IMG/VR virus record: IMGVR_UViG_3300010883_000371
Location: 1-26,311 of that record
Reading direction: 5' to 3' (one strand)
DNA: 26,311 nucleotides
Source: a virus
Shown: in pieces, positions 1 through 11,812 of the stretch
Layout of the letters: each line of letters opens with the position of its first letter
Position numbering within the stretch: the stretch's first letter is position 1
Notes under the pieces: generated by a model
Told to the model about the DNA's origin: nothing
The model's input: only the letters and a program-made list of their open reading frames with translations
Databases searched by the model: none
Position numbers and translations under genes: made by a program

Positions 1-240
1 CCTCCGACTCCTCCTGGTCCTCCGGGTCCACCTATTGGTCCAGTCTCACCTTGTCCACCTTGAGGTCCGGCTGGTCCGTTTCCTCCGACTCCTCCTGGTC
101 CTCCGGGTCCACCTATTGGCCCAGTCTCACCTTGTCCACCTTGAGGTCCGGCTGGTCCAGCTCCACCGGGTCCACCTATTGGCCCGTCTGGTCCTTGCGG
201 TCCGGTTTGTCCTGTAGGCCCTTGTCCGCCTAGATCGCCT
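1..240 (-). repeat. 81-bp tandem repeats encoding collagen-like Gly-X-Y
   Basis: On the minus strand this codes for uninterrupted Gly-X-Y triplets. A unit of 81 bases (27 residues, nine triplets) occupies 1-81 and 82-162 almost identically; a shorter, diverged copy follows at about 163-235. Triplets include GPA, GPQ, GGQ, GET, GPI, GGP and GGN. The array runs off the left edge, so its copy number is unknown. Proline occurs at both X and Y positions, Thr occurs at Y (GET), and lysine is absent. Confidence 0.93.
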
Positions 241-2123
241 GTAGGAGCGAACGTAAATATAGCGTTGTCACCATCGGTTCCTGGTCAGCCACCACCAGAC
301 AATATGCCTGAAACACTAACTTCTACATAACCAGACGCTTGATTAACATCTATAACATTCCAAATATGGAAATTAGTTTCGTTATCTGGATTAGCAATAC
401 ATACTTGTCCCTTTACACCTGGAGTAGTTGAGTTATCTCAACTGCCTACATATGCAGTTAGACTATTTCCAAAAGCATCAAGGTTATCGAAAGTTATGGT
501 GGTTATGCCTCCAGTATAACCTGCGTCGTAAGTTCATTGACCGGTGCCTGGATCTCCTGCTGCATGGGAGGAGTTATATGTCGATGTTATAAAACCGGCT
601 GTTAATCCAGTAGGACCAGTAGCTCCAGTGCCGGGTAGGTCTGATAGCAGCGCAATCGTACCAGACGCATTTGGTAATAAAATTGCATGCGCAGCATCTG
701 GCTCAACTACAGCTAGTGTTGTATACTTATCATCATCATCCTCAACACCTTCAAATTTAATATTATAAAAGGATTGGTTTCCGGATGGTATCACCAACTG
801 TTGTGTACTAATTAAATTAGCGTTAGTTAAATTATTATCGTTAACATCAATATTGCCGCTTAACGTGATACCTGCCATTGCATTAGCAACATTACCAGCG
901 TCAGTTACATCAGCTAATGCCTCAATCTGACTTAATTTAGTCTGATTAGTATCAGTAAACGCATTAGTATCAGCATTACTTTCATAGGTGGTTTTAATAG
1001 ATGCAGCATCATAATCTCTACTTACCACTGTTCAATCAGCGATGCCACTAGCTGCTGCAATTTCTGCAATTAATGTATCGCCAGCCTCTATATCATAATC
1101 AAAAAATACTCCAGAAACAGTTACTGTATAAACATCACCTTTTGCAATTGAGCTAGGAGTACTATCCAAATCAGGACTATTTGTAGCAGCATCATAACCA
1201 CCCTTATAACTCATTTCACTAGTCAAAGCACCAGCCACTTCTTGATCTACATAGGTCTCAAGAATTCCGGAAAGTGTGGTTATATTGGAGTCCATAACAC
1301 CGGAAAGAGTGGTTATCTCTTGGTCCGTGTAAGCTATGGCTACACCGGAAAGAGTGGTTATCTCTTGGTCCGTGTAAGCTATGGCTACACCGGAAAGAGA
1401 GGTTATCTCTTGGTCCGTGTAAGCTATGGCTACACCGGAAAGAGAGGCTATCTCTTGGTCCGTGTAAGCTATGGCTACACCGGAAAGAGAGGCTATCTCT
1501 TGGTCCGTGTAAGCTATGGCTACACCGGAAAGAGAGGTTATCTCAGTATTTACGTAAGAAACAGTGGCAACCGTGTTATCCGTATCGATCGTAAGGGTAT
1601 TCCCCGATCCTGTCGTTGTAATACCGAGTCCACCGGAAATAGTAAAGGTTTCACTGCCGGAAATTACTAACGCGCCACCGGTGTCACCTTGGAAGTCCAG
1701 GTCGGCATCGGTGATTTGAGATTGGAGAGTTCCGGATACTAAATTAACATATGCTTCTGTTGCAATGCCAGAAGCTACAAGCGATTCTCAACTGTCGCCA
1801 TCATATTGTTGTAATGTTTCTGTAGAAGGTTTAAATCATATGGCTCCTATAATAGGGCTGCCGGGTGTATCGTCTGAACGTGAAACAATATCAGTTAATG
1901 ATAATGAAGATATATCATCTGTACCAATTCGTGCCAGAATACCGCTCGCTGCGATGGCAATGGTTTCAACCATATATTGTGAATTGCCCGTACCATCTGG
2001 CTGAGTTTGTCTAACCAGTACAGAATGATCATCAGGCTCTCCCCAAGTACCTAACTCAGGTTTTGTGGGTAATGCATCTAAAATATTATTGACCGCTGTT
2101 AATACATCACCATGTAAAGACAC
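1..2123 (-). CDS. Phage fibre/adhesin with collagen-like C-terminal region (3' end outside window)
   Basis: At least 707 residues, open at the left edge. The GTG start at 2123 overlaps the upstream TAG stop (TAGTG) and has a strong GAGGAGG site 7 bases before it, lying inside the upstream gene. Layout: N-terminal head to about residue 130; a beta-rich module shared with the neighbouring gene (about 132-190); five to six 15-residue repeats of the type GVAIAYTDQEITSLS (about 190-276); a central beta-rich region; then Gly-X-Y repeats from about residue 630. The 15-residue repeats suggest a trimeric coiled coil, as in YadA-type stalks, and collagen repeats are common in phage fibres. Six internal TGA codons (at 285, 438, 534, 1032, 1788 and 1836) must be read as Trp to keep the frame open. 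The likely role is a distal fibre or host adhesin; the receptor is unknown. Tail-fibre assignment rests on repeats and context, not on a recognised named family. Confidence 0.85.
1297..1558 (-). repeat. 45-bp tandem repeats (15-residue stalk repeats)
   Basis: Copies start at 1297, 1342, 1387, 1432, 1477 and 1522; the last one diverges after about 25 bases. Each codes on the minus strand for the 15-residue unit GVAIAYTDQEITSLS, with T/A changes. The copies differ at only a few bases, so they expanded or were homogenised recently. The same unit appears at about 4739-4820 in the neighbouring gene. Confidence 0.95.
1554..1728 (-). repeat. Dispersed fibre module, copy 1
   Basis: Codes for a beta-rich stretch with the motifs ITDADLDFQGDTGGAL, TISGGLGITTTGSGNTLTID and NTVATVSYV. 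It is nearly identical at the DNA level to 4529-4675 and 4816-4993 in the next gene and more distantly related to 6311-6450. Confidence 0.9.
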
Positions 2124-5100
2124 TAGGCATCCTCCTCAATTTTAAAGTTTCACAATGCCAGACCATTATGAACGCTGGAATCACAAGATTTTATATGTGT
2201 TCCATCAGGATCATGGTTACCCGCACCATCAGTTATTGTAAATTTTCTAGATCCAGGATCATCTACTGCACTAGTAGTATATACAGCGTCTGCGACCCCA
2301 ACAAACTCGGCATCTAATAAGTTAGCATTGTCTCTATTAGAAACAATTGTTCCAATTGCCGCTTCAGCTGTATACTGTGGTATATCAGCTATTGTCCGTT
2401 CATAAAACCCAGCCACTCTATATTCATTGCTATTTAAAGTAGTTGTATCAAAATGTGCTATATTTCGTCCAAATCTGCTTCCATCCATTATAAAGCTGTA
2501 ATAATCTGTTCCAATATTCTTATAATCTGTTTCTTTAATAGTTATTGTTGCTGTTCATGTAGAATCATTATAGGCGCCCTGATTAGCATAAAGATCTGGT
2601 AGAGCTAGTGTTGATGCATGATTATCAGAAGCATCTCTTTCCATATTTACATTAGCCATCAATTGGTTACTGGATACAGTTAATACATATGTTTTATTTG
2701 AGCCCGTTTTAGACCTAAAGAATTTATCACTTCCATAGCCCGTAGTCCCATTACTACTTAATGTTAACGTTGGCTCAACATTTGCAATTTTTACATTTGT
2801 TTGTCCATATGCGCTGTGTCCATTATATAGGTTTAAAATAGCTGTTACTCTAAAATTAGTTGATGACACGTTATATACAGCTTCATCAGTCGCTTCGACG
2901 TCTATTTTAGTCGCGGCATAAGTAGTCGAAGCTGGGATTGTTAGTTGATCCGGAGATGTAGGATCTATATATGAATATGTAGCGGGATAACTTACATGAT
3001 CATTAGTATGTTCAATTTTGACATTACATTTTTCAGTTCCTTTTAAGGCAGTCTGACCGATGGGAAAACTATTAACTAAAGGTGTTCCAAAAGTTGGTAC
3101 TGTTTGAAAATCAGCTTTTATAGTATTATCAGTTTTTTTCTTTCTAGACCTTCATAAGCCACCAACTTGTACTTCTAAATACCCATAACCGTTTTGTGCA
3201 CTAAAATTACCGTCATTAGCGAAATTGCTATCACTTCTACAGGAGTGTAAACGCGTCCACTCTCCCGCTGATACCGAAGAATAACTAGATGCTGTGGTAT
3301 GTACACTATTAGAATTAGACTGAGTAGCAAATCTTACTGCTTGCACATTTGTACTAGCTCCGGGAGATCCCATACACTGAAAGAAGTCATTATCTCCTAA
3401 ACAATACTGTGATCCAGGGTACCCATCCGTATTATAAGTAAAATCAAACTCAGCATCAATTTCCATTTCAATCGTAAAGTCTTTCTCACTCTCTATGCCA
3501 TTGGCTTGATTATAAACTTTAAGTTTAGCATTAGTTCCTCCTGCGGTGCCAGATACAGTATCCCACCATTTTTCATATGCTAAATTATGGTCTCACGTTT
3601 TAGTAGAACTGTAGTTAATCTCTCCCTGAACATCTACATCTGTTCCTTCCTCACAGGTATATCTATATAATGGAGTGTAAGTAGTTGAAACAGTGCACTG
3701 TACAGTACAGTCTTCTGTCTTTCTAAGTGCCGTGCCATTATCATATGTATAACTTGGTGTAGAAAATGTGGCGGCCCTATTATTCTTTATAATATAACCA
3801 TCTTGGCTATTTGACGTTATTTCAGGACCATACTGGCCTCCAGTTTCTTTACATTTCATCTTAAAATATGAAGTTGTATCGTATGTGTTAGTTCCTACTG
3901 TTAAATTACCACTAAATACTCCTGCCGTTACAGTAAGAGACTGAGTCGAATTTAAAGAGGAGCTAACACTGGTAAATTCGATAGTATTAGCATGCGCCTC
4001 ACAAGTACCAGATACTTTAATAGTTTGGCCAGTTCTAAATGCTGTTTGAGCACTAACTGACTGAGCATTCCAAGTTCCAATACCGTCTGGATATATAGTG
4101 CCGTTAGAATAATTAACAAATTCAAATGAAGTTACTTCTGGTGGGCTATTTAATCTTATATACTCTACAGTTGTGGAATCGCCTCCATCAGATAAGAAAG
4201 CAGTTATAGTTTCACTTACAGATGCAGTAGTAATAGAAGCTGATGCTTCCCAAACACGGGCTTCTCCTTCCATAACCTGCCAAGATTGTTTAGAGGCGGT
4301 CTTAGTTCCCATATTTAGTCCTGAAAATGTTACACTCTCTGGCATTCAGACGCTGTCCATTGAACTATAAATACGCGCTGTAACTACAATTGAATCATGG
4401 TCACTTGAAAATTCAGACAACACTACATTTGACGGCTGAGTATTTGGTACATACACTTCATCTGAAACTGTTCCAGGACCACTAGATGCATTATGAATAA
4501 AAATTGCTGTGCCTCCAGCACTGTCTGAATCGATCGTAAGCGTATTCCCCGATCCTGTCGTTGTAATACCGAGTCCACCGGAGATAGTAAAGATTTCACT
4601 GCCGGAAATTACTAACGCTCCACCGAGATCTCCTATAAAATCGAGATCGGCATCGGTGATTTGAGATTGGAGAATGCCGGATAGGGTAGTGATATCGGAA
4701 TTCATGACACCGGAAAGAGTGGTGATCGAGGAATCCATGACACCGGAAAGAGAGGTTATCTCTTGGTCCGTGTAAGCTATGGCTACACCGGAAAGAGAGG
4801 TTATCTCGGTATCTACGTAAGAAACAGTGGCAACCGTGTTATCCGTATCGATCGTAAGAGTATTTCCTGCTCCTGTCGTTGTAATACCGGTTCCGCCAGA
4901 AATAGTAAGAGTCTCACCGTCTGTAATGTTTAACGCTCCACCGGTGTCACCTTGGAAGTCCAGGTCGGCATCGGTGATTTGAGCTTGGAGAATGCCGGAT
5001 AGAGTGGCGATATCGGAATCCATGACACCGGACAGAGAGGTTATCTCGGTATCTACATAAGTTTCAGTTGCGATAGAGTTTCCGGATAAGGTTGCAGTGC

Positions 5101-7177
5101 CAGAAATTCCTATATTTTGTAACTCAACATCGTCAGCAAAAGTATGTGTACTGGTGAGTAGATCATAACTGTAAGATACATCTCTTTTAAAACAGTGCAG
5201 TGTAGAACTATTCATTCCTGACTCACGATGAACGTAAATAAAACGTCCATCACCTGTCACATCTAATGCCGCATCGTTACCTCAATCAACTACTAGTTCT
5301 ACAAGAGTGAGCTCCCCATCTGCGGTAACACTATAGACTCTGAAACCGTTGTTACCTGCAGCCACATAAATAAACTCCCCATCTGCTGAAAGCCCCTGGG
5401 CCGTTCCGCCTCCTATACTAACTGAATCCTTATGTGTTAAGGTTCCCGTATCAGACACTGTAAACGATGATAGACCGTGACTACCTGCCACAAAAATAAA
5501 CCTTCCATCTCCGCATACTGATGTAAATTGTCGGTTTGAACCAGTTCCGGCTTCATGATTATCTACCAAAGTTATGTTACCCTCTGCATCTACAGACACA
5601 ACTTCGAATCCAGCATTATTAGAGGCTAAGTATATATACTTGCCATCCCCTCAAACGCCCAAAACATCATCATTTGGGCCTGAAGCACCATAAGCATCAG
5701 TAAAAGTCAATGCTCCTGTTATAGGATTAATACTAAATACCTTAAGTCCAACATCTCCTCCTGCCACATATACAAAGTTATCGTCGGCCCATGCTCCGTA
5801 TACATAGTTCGTCTCAGTAACAGAAGATTCTTCCGTCACTGTGCCTAAATCATCTATAGTAAGGGTATATATAGTAGCTGTTGCTGCTCCAAATGAAAAC
5901 TTGCTATTACCCCAGAAAGCTCGATAGCTCCTAGGCATTCCACCAGCCACAGATAAAATTCCAGAATCAGTGGCGCTATATACAACGGCTTTATGAAAAA
6001 TAAAACGTGAGCTAGCAAAAATGCGGTATACACTTGTTGAAGCTCCTGAATTAATAGAGTCTGTTTCTGTTCATGTAGGTTTATAAACAGTAGTAGTATC
6101 CTGTTTATCAACATAAGCCCTACTAGCTAATCTATTCTTTCAAACTTCAATACCTTCTCCATTATAAACTCCACTAGTGGTGTAGGAATATAATGCCCGA
6201 GCGCTATTATAACTTGTTTCTACATCATTTTTTACAGTTATGTCGCCTCCAACACTTACGTTTCCAGCTACCGTAAGACCTGAAACAGTTAAATTATCGT
6301 CAGTATTTACAGTTAGTACGTTACCGGAACCGATTGTATGAAGATTGGTTCCACCGGAAATAGTAAGAGTCTCACCGTCTGTAATGTTTAACGCGCCACC
6401 GGTGTCACCTTGGAAATCCAGGTCGGCATTGGTGATTTGAGATTGAAGAATTCCGGAAAGAGTGGTTATATTGGAATCCATAACACCGGAAAGAGAGGTT
6501 ATCTCGGTGCCTACGTAAGTCTCGGTAGCAAGCGCTACACCGGAAAGTGTCGCAGGACCGTGTTCGATTGTGAGACCTGATACAATTAGAGGGCCTGCAA
6601 CAGTAAGGTCAGTAAGACTAGCAAATTCAATGCCGCTTCCTATAGGATCTACTTTAAGAAATTGATTAGCTGTTCCTATTGTACTCGGTGATAATGTCTT
6701 TCCTACATATTGATAAACTGAAATTTTTGGTGGATTAGCGCTAGTTACGCCTGATGGTGGGCCATCATGGAAAATTAATGTTCCTGTTTCTGGATCATAC
6801 GTTCAGTTATTTTGGCCTAAGGCAATAGGTGTTGAGCCATCAGATTCCCATAACTCATATTTATAGGTAGCGTTCTCACCGGAATCAAAATTAAAAGGTA
6901 TGGTATTAGCTAGGTCTGCAGAGCGATATGACGCATCATCTGTGCCAATCACAACAGGCAATTCTTTTTTCTCCCAGTACTTAACAACTCCTAATGTTAC
7001 TTGATCAGCTAATGTTGGAGCCGTAGCAGGTATTGCTCCAGCTTCGATTCATATCTGAGTTCCATATACAAGCGAACGTCCATTAAACGGCTCTTCAAAA
7101 TATTTCCGTTCGTCATCAGTTAATGCCGTGCCTGCAAAAACTTTTTTAAATAAAAGATCTAGTTTATCTATTGCCAT
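2123..7177 (-). CDS. Giant fibre/adhesin protein with beta-propeller and Ig-like regions, 1684 aa
   Basis: A single 1684-residue frame once 11 TGA codons are read as Trp (at 2150, 2555, 3152, 3593, 4346, 5282, 5651, 6071, 6140, 6803 and 7049). It starts at ATG 7177, overlapping the upstream TAA by one base, and ends in TAG. Layout: N-terminal virion-attachment-like part (1-210); LSGV/LSGI stalk repeats and one shared module (about 212-290); five or six propeller blades of about 50 residues (about 370-655), each with a GDGRFIYVA-like strand followed by GLxxFSV and a G-x-L-T turn; more stalk repeats and two shared modules (about 690-890); then about 780 residues of beta-rich, Ig-like sequence with several Cys (940-1675). 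The propeller resembles the LVIVD/YncE-like class by pattern only. The likely role is a side or tail fibre or host-binding stalk; ligand and chaperone are unknown. The modular build indicates domain shuffling with the next gene. Confidence 0.85.
4529..4675 (-). repeat. Dispersed fibre module, copy 2
   Basis: Near-identical to 1554-1728 over the part coding TISGGLGITTTGSGNTLTID, with scattered and mostly synonymous differences. Followed to the right by 45-bp stalk repeats of the same type as at 1297-1558. Confidence 0.9.
4816..4993 (-). repeat. Dispersed fibre module, copy 3
   Basis: Same module as 1554-1728, but its central part codes ALNITDGETLTISGG rather than ALVISGSETFTISGG. This central version is shared with the copy at 6311-6450, so the copies look like mosaics of one another. 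Confidence 0.9.
6311..6450 (-). repeat. Dispersed fibre module, copy 4 (diverged)
   Basis: Codes for ADLDFQGDTGGALNITDG followed by ETLTISGGTNLHTIGSGNVL. It aligns well with 4816-4993 in its ALNITDGETLTISGG part and diverges afterwards. Confidence 0.85.
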
Positions 7178-9819
7178 TAGCCTAGTTTCCATCCTGTAAA
7201 TGAATTAGTGCCTGAACCATCTCAGCCCGAGCGAACATAAACATCGCCTGTTCTAGTAGCCGAACCAAAAGTGCACCGACGGTCGTTAACATCAGATTCA
7301 GCTGTGTCTACACAAGCATCTCCGTTACTAGTAGGAGTACCACCTCCGTAAGCTGCATTAGCATCTAATCAACCAGTGCCACTAGCTCCTACCACTTTTA
7401 TAAAAATTTTAAAATTCTGAATATCAATATATCAACCGGTAGGCCAGCTGCCAGAATAGCCTCCTAGGAACATAAGTCTAATTGATGAGGCGTCCGCTAT
7501 AGATCCTACTTTTTGGCATATTCATCTCTCGTCATCAGTTATACTTGAATAGTCTGGCCCCTGTGGGAAATAGTTGGTTCAATTTGTGTCGTTATTGGGG
7601 TAGGGATGATGGAAATAAAGTCCATTATAGAATGATTCGTTAACACCTCACCCGCTGACTAAAGATTGCTCTGAATCATATTCAGCACCAAATTGGCTAG
7701 TTGTACTTCCTTGAGAGGGGTAGTCACCTGATCCAGACCGTACACGAATATCCTCTTCATTATTTGAGCCATAATACGATTCTGCATTGTTATTCGTCCT
7801 TGAATTTATATACCAATTTGTAGATATGGAACTTGTTTGGTCATTTCCTATACCAGGCCCGTACCCTTTACAAGTAATATTAGGACTTTTTATAGCCGAT
7901 GCACCTGACGTAATTTCAATATCGTTACACACCGCCGCATAATCACCAGCAGGTAATCCCGAAGTTTCACTTGGGGAATGCTCAGTGGTTGATCTGCTCG
8001 AAACATACGCTTCGCCTATATAACTCGAATAGTAAAAAAATCCAACCGCATCTTCAACCGTAAACGTGACAGAAAACTTAGTTCCTGCATATAGGCTCGG
8101 AACGCCACTTCAATAGTGTATAACCTCAGTAACACCTCCATTTCCTCCAACTAAAACCTTATTTGCTATACCTACATCTTCTGAATCACAAATATGAATC
8201 TGTTTTGTTGCGAATCCAGTAATGGAGTTGCCACCATCTATAGTATGTTCTAATTTATATTCAAACGCATCACTTTGTGGAGTAAGTGCATTAGTTTGCG
8301 ATATAATTGCTGACAGCTGTTTATAAAATCCAGCACTTCCTTGTTGACCCTCATAAGGATCTTCATCCGCAGTAATCTGTAATTGTATGCTATTCACCGT
8401 GTCAGCAGCTCAGGTTTCATCACCAGTTGTTAAGTCAATAGACCCTCCTGAAACTGTGTAAGTAGCACCACCATCATCACTTCTAGAGGCAGTTAAAGTT
8501 CCAACATCCCCATCAAGAAAATCGGAGGATTCAAACTGGGGGGTAGTATCAGTAGCAACATTATTGTGGGCGCTGCCATCACTAGCTTTTTTAGCCAGAA
8601 ACGTTGTCGTGCTATATATACCCAGGCCAGTTCCTCCAACTATATCTTGTAAATAGTCAGGAGCCTCAGGCGCAAGTAAGGCCATAGTTTCATTTAAATT
8701 GTCTATTGCGTCAGTGATTGTTGTACCTGTTCCTAATGTTACTAATCCATCCGATAAATCTGCATCAGTTGGAGTGCCAAGAGTAATTTCTGATCCTAAT
8801 AAACCTGCTCCCCCAACTTGTAAATCCTCTGTATAAAGTGTAGCTCAAGGATACGTAGGACTACCTAAGTCATATGTGCCGCTGACTTCTGGTATAATGC
8901 TAGAATCAACATCTGCTACAAATGTAACTGTGTCGCTAGTTTGGTTACCAAATGTAAGGTCACCGGATATAGTCGCATCTCCAGTTACGGATAAATCGCC
9001 TGGTACTGAAAGATCACCAGAACCATCCAAGACTGCAACAGTCCCTGTCATGTTAGGAAACGTTATATTGTTCAGCTGGGTGGGGGGTGTAAAAGAAAGT
9101 TTAGTTTCTGTTAATTCACAAGTAGCAGTTGCTCCCTCTCCAATACCGCCTGGATTAGTAATTATAATCGTAGGCGCACTTTCATAGTTTTGTCCAGCAG
9201 CAGTAATTGTAATACTCTGTATAGCTCCGCCACTCTGTAGCGCAGTAGCTGTGGCAGCTGTTCCTCCACCACCAGATATTGTAACAACGACTGTTCCAGA
9301 GTCATCATAATCTTGCCCTGGATCCGTTATTACAACTGTATTAGCAACACCATCTCCTCGCCTAACCATATAATCAGTTAAAACCGGTTGACTCAGGGTT
9401 AAATTATTTATCTTATTAGCAGGCTGGCCAGTGCTTGTGGTTATATTGGGATTACGTAGTACACCGTCATCTAAGTTGAAACTGATCTTATGGTCGGGGG
9501 TATAAGCGCTATGTTGATAACCCTTGGTATATATACCATTAGTACCATAAAATGCGAGTCCGTCGGTCTGAATCTCACTTAAGGTAGGATCAATAGTTCA
9601 TCAGCCTTCATGTATGCTCTCTATAGCTCCGTTACCTGAAGATTGTACATATATTTGTAGGGGATCTGCAATAAGGCCGCCACCGACTGAAATAGTAGTT
9701 GCAGTCAATGAGCCTACATTTAGGATATCTTGGGAATTTGCATCAAGGGAACTAGTGAGTTGACCTCCACTAGAAGTTACTACCTGCTCACTTAATTGGC
9801 CAACTCTAATTACAGGCAT
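7177..9819 (-). CDS. Large fibre/virion structural protein, 880 aa
   Basis: A single 880-residue frame with 11 TGA codons read as Trp, including two adjacent ones at 9598-9603 (HEGWW). The ATG at 9819 lies four bases after the previous stop with a GGAG site about 7 bases upstream; the TAA overlaps the next ATG. About residues 165-230 hold two copies of a Gly-rich motif (YDDSGTVVVTISGGGGTA and YESAPTIIITNPGGIGEGAT), a pattern often seen in phage fibre and baseplate-appended proteins. Around residues 235-290 are short LSVPGDLSVTGDATISGDL repeats typical of beta-helical fibre shafts. The C-terminal third is rich in Ser, Gly, Asn, Tyr and Trp, suggesting a receptor-binding jelly-roll-like head, though no family is recognised. 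It sits between a coiled-coil protein and the giant fibre in one dense operon. Confidence 0.82.
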
Positions 9820-9823
9820 TTAT

Positions 9824-10279
9824 TTACTCCGTCTTTTTAGGCTTGGATTCTTTACGTTCCTCTGCTAACATTTTTTTAGCCCTCGAAACTAAGATAGCTT
9901 CTGAGACAGGTCGTGGCTTTTTAGATTTCGGAGCGCCTTTAATCTCCGTAAAAGCTTCTTTGTAGCCTTTTTTAAAATACGCAAGTCGAGCGTCTTGGAG
10001 GTCAGTAAGACGCTGTTCTTTGAGCAAGTCAAGCTGCTTATCTCATGCAGTATTAGCTTGATTTATAATTGCAGTAAGCTTTGTATTATCCTCACGAGCC
10101 TGGGTAACACGCCCATCAAGTTTTGCAGCAACACGCTCAGCCTCTTCGTACTGTACTTTTAATGTAAGCAGGTCCTTTGTAATATCACCGTGTAGTCCTT
10201 CAAGTTTCACAAGGTCCGCTGTAAAAGTAGCAAAAAGATCTTCGACCTGTATTAGTTCATCAGTCTTATTTAATATCAT
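9824..10279 (-). CDS. Small coiled-coil protein of the fibre operon, 151 aa
   Basis: 151 residues with one TGA (10043) read as Trp. Residues 1-100 are strongly helical and charged with heptad-like spacing (VQYEEAERVAAKLDGRV), and the C-terminal 40 residues are Lys-rich and end KPKKTE. There are no membrane segments or signal peptide. It lies between two fibre genes, so it could be a fibre-connecting protein or an assembly chaperone, but nothing proves either. No strong Shine-Dalgarno site precedes the ATG at 10279; translation may depend on read-in from the gene 28 bases upstream. Confidence 0.75.
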
Positions 10280-10307
10280 CTATCTTAGATGGTTAGTTAG
10301 TTATTGT

Positions 10308-11771
10308 TTATGGCACCTGTTTTGTTGGGCCATGTAAAATTACTTCATCATCAGCGTGAATCTCAAAATCCAACTGTGTTGTATTAAAAGTAGCGTTAAT
10401 ATAACCAACAGAATCATCCACTATATCTACTAAGCCGGTAACCGCTGCAGGCTCAATATTTAAACCATTAACTGTCAACGTGTATTCATTTGGATCCATC
10501 GTTCCGTTAGAGCCACCAGTTGTGAAATTATCTGCTCCTCTAATACCACTTCACATAACTACCTGTGCATTAGCAATTGGTGTATTAATCGTATGATGGG
10601 CATGGTGATTTAAACCGCCTACATAAGAAATAACTTTCTTCATCGCTTCATTAACGTGATGTACGACAGCTCCAGCTGTTACTAGAGATGTGTGATTATT
10701 CGTTAATGTACTATTTACAGCAGTTTCTTGAATTCCTATCTGTTTAGTACTGGCAGCTAATGTAAAGCCAACATCTACATCCATGTTACCTACAGCATCA
10801 ATTGCAACTCCAGTAGTATTGCCCACATCACCGATATCCATTGTACCAGCCGCTGTAACGTTACCAGTTACTCCTAATGTGCCGGCTACCGCTGTATTAC
10901 CAGTACCATTTGCAACAGTAAACTTATTTGTCGCAACACTGAAATTTCCAGCTACATCTGCTGTGCCTTGCAAGGTTGTATTAGCCTGTACATTCAAATT
11001 ACCGTCAGCATCTATACCAGAAGCAACTATCTCTCGTACATGTAAATTAGATGTTACACCCTTAAAACTTGCGGCCCAGTAAGATGAAGCAACAGCGTCA
11101 CCAACCTTATTAAATAACCAAGTAGGATAATTAGTAGATGACTGAGAACTATCACCTATCTGTAAACCTGCTTGCTCACCATTTCCGAAAGATCCGGCTA
11201 CGCCACTTGCAAAGTTAAGATCCAAAATAGCATCTTCTAGCTGTACTTCACCAGCATCAATAATTGCCGTTGAACCAGCAATATCTAGACTTCCTCCAAT
11301 ATATGTACGGCCTGTTAAAGTATCAACATAGAAAACCGAGCCACTATTATTGGAAATGTCAAGTCTTGAGGCTCCTCTCTCGTATTTCCAAACTTGGTTT
11401 GCTCCTTCATTATCAAAATCACTGCTCCAAGCAATACCGTACGGAGCAGATGAAGCTTCACCAGCTCCCATTAATACTATATTATTGTCATCTGTGATTG
11501 CATAGACCTCATATGTTAATCCTGGAAAGTCAACATAGCTACCACCCGCAAAACTAATTTGGATAACCTCGTCAGTGTCATCAAAAGCAGCTTGTAGACC
11601 ATGACTGGGCATATGACATGACACTCTAGAATTAGATTCCAGGAAGTCATTGGAGCCCATACTACCACTAATATCAGCATCATATATCCATTCTAGCTTA
11701 TTACTACCTACGCCATCAAAGACGACGTTCCCTGTGTTCTTTATTTGTCTTGTTAAATCGAGTAAAGGCAT
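10308..11771 (-). CDS. Fibre/virion structural protein, 487 aa
   Basis: 487 residues; the frame crosses one TGA at 10551 (VVMWSG). The ATG at 11771 has an AGGAGG site 7 bases upstream. The middle (about residues 180-340) is made of short beta-strand repeats of the kind LGVTGNVTAAGTMDIGDVGN, typical of beta-helical fibre shafts. A His-rich patch (GLNHHAHHTINTP) lies near residue 395 and could bind metal, as seen in some trimeric fibre needles. It has five TGG and one TGA Trp codons, unlike its TGA-rich neighbours. It begins the run of fibre genes, so it may be the proximal fibre or baseplate-linked component. This is inference from repeats and order. Confidence 0.78.
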
Positions 11772-11812
11772 CGTTTAACCTCCTATTTTACTTTATTAAT
11801 AAATTGTCCATT

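Noticed and set aside
35-233. Short plus-strand frames rich in Leu/Val/His or Ser/Trp
   Set aside because: Shadows of the collagen-like Gly-X-Y repeats on the minus strand.
1297-1558. CRISPR-like repeat array
   Set aside because: The units are directly tandem with no unique spacers and stay in frame inside a coding gene.
1242-1670. Open frame of 142 codons on the plus strand with repeated peptides
   Set aside because: It is the antisense shadow of the 45-bp stalk repeats; the minus frame makes a coherent protein continuous with genes on both sides.
2123-9819. A run of decayed or frameshifted fibre pseudogenes
   Set aside because: Breaks are always TGA, never TAA or TAG, and always rejoin in the same frame; real decay would show frameshifts and mixed stops.
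10783-11082. Plus-strand frame of 99 codons
   Set aside because: Low-complexity shadow of the repetitive 487-residue fibre protein; no ribosome binding site or coding signal.
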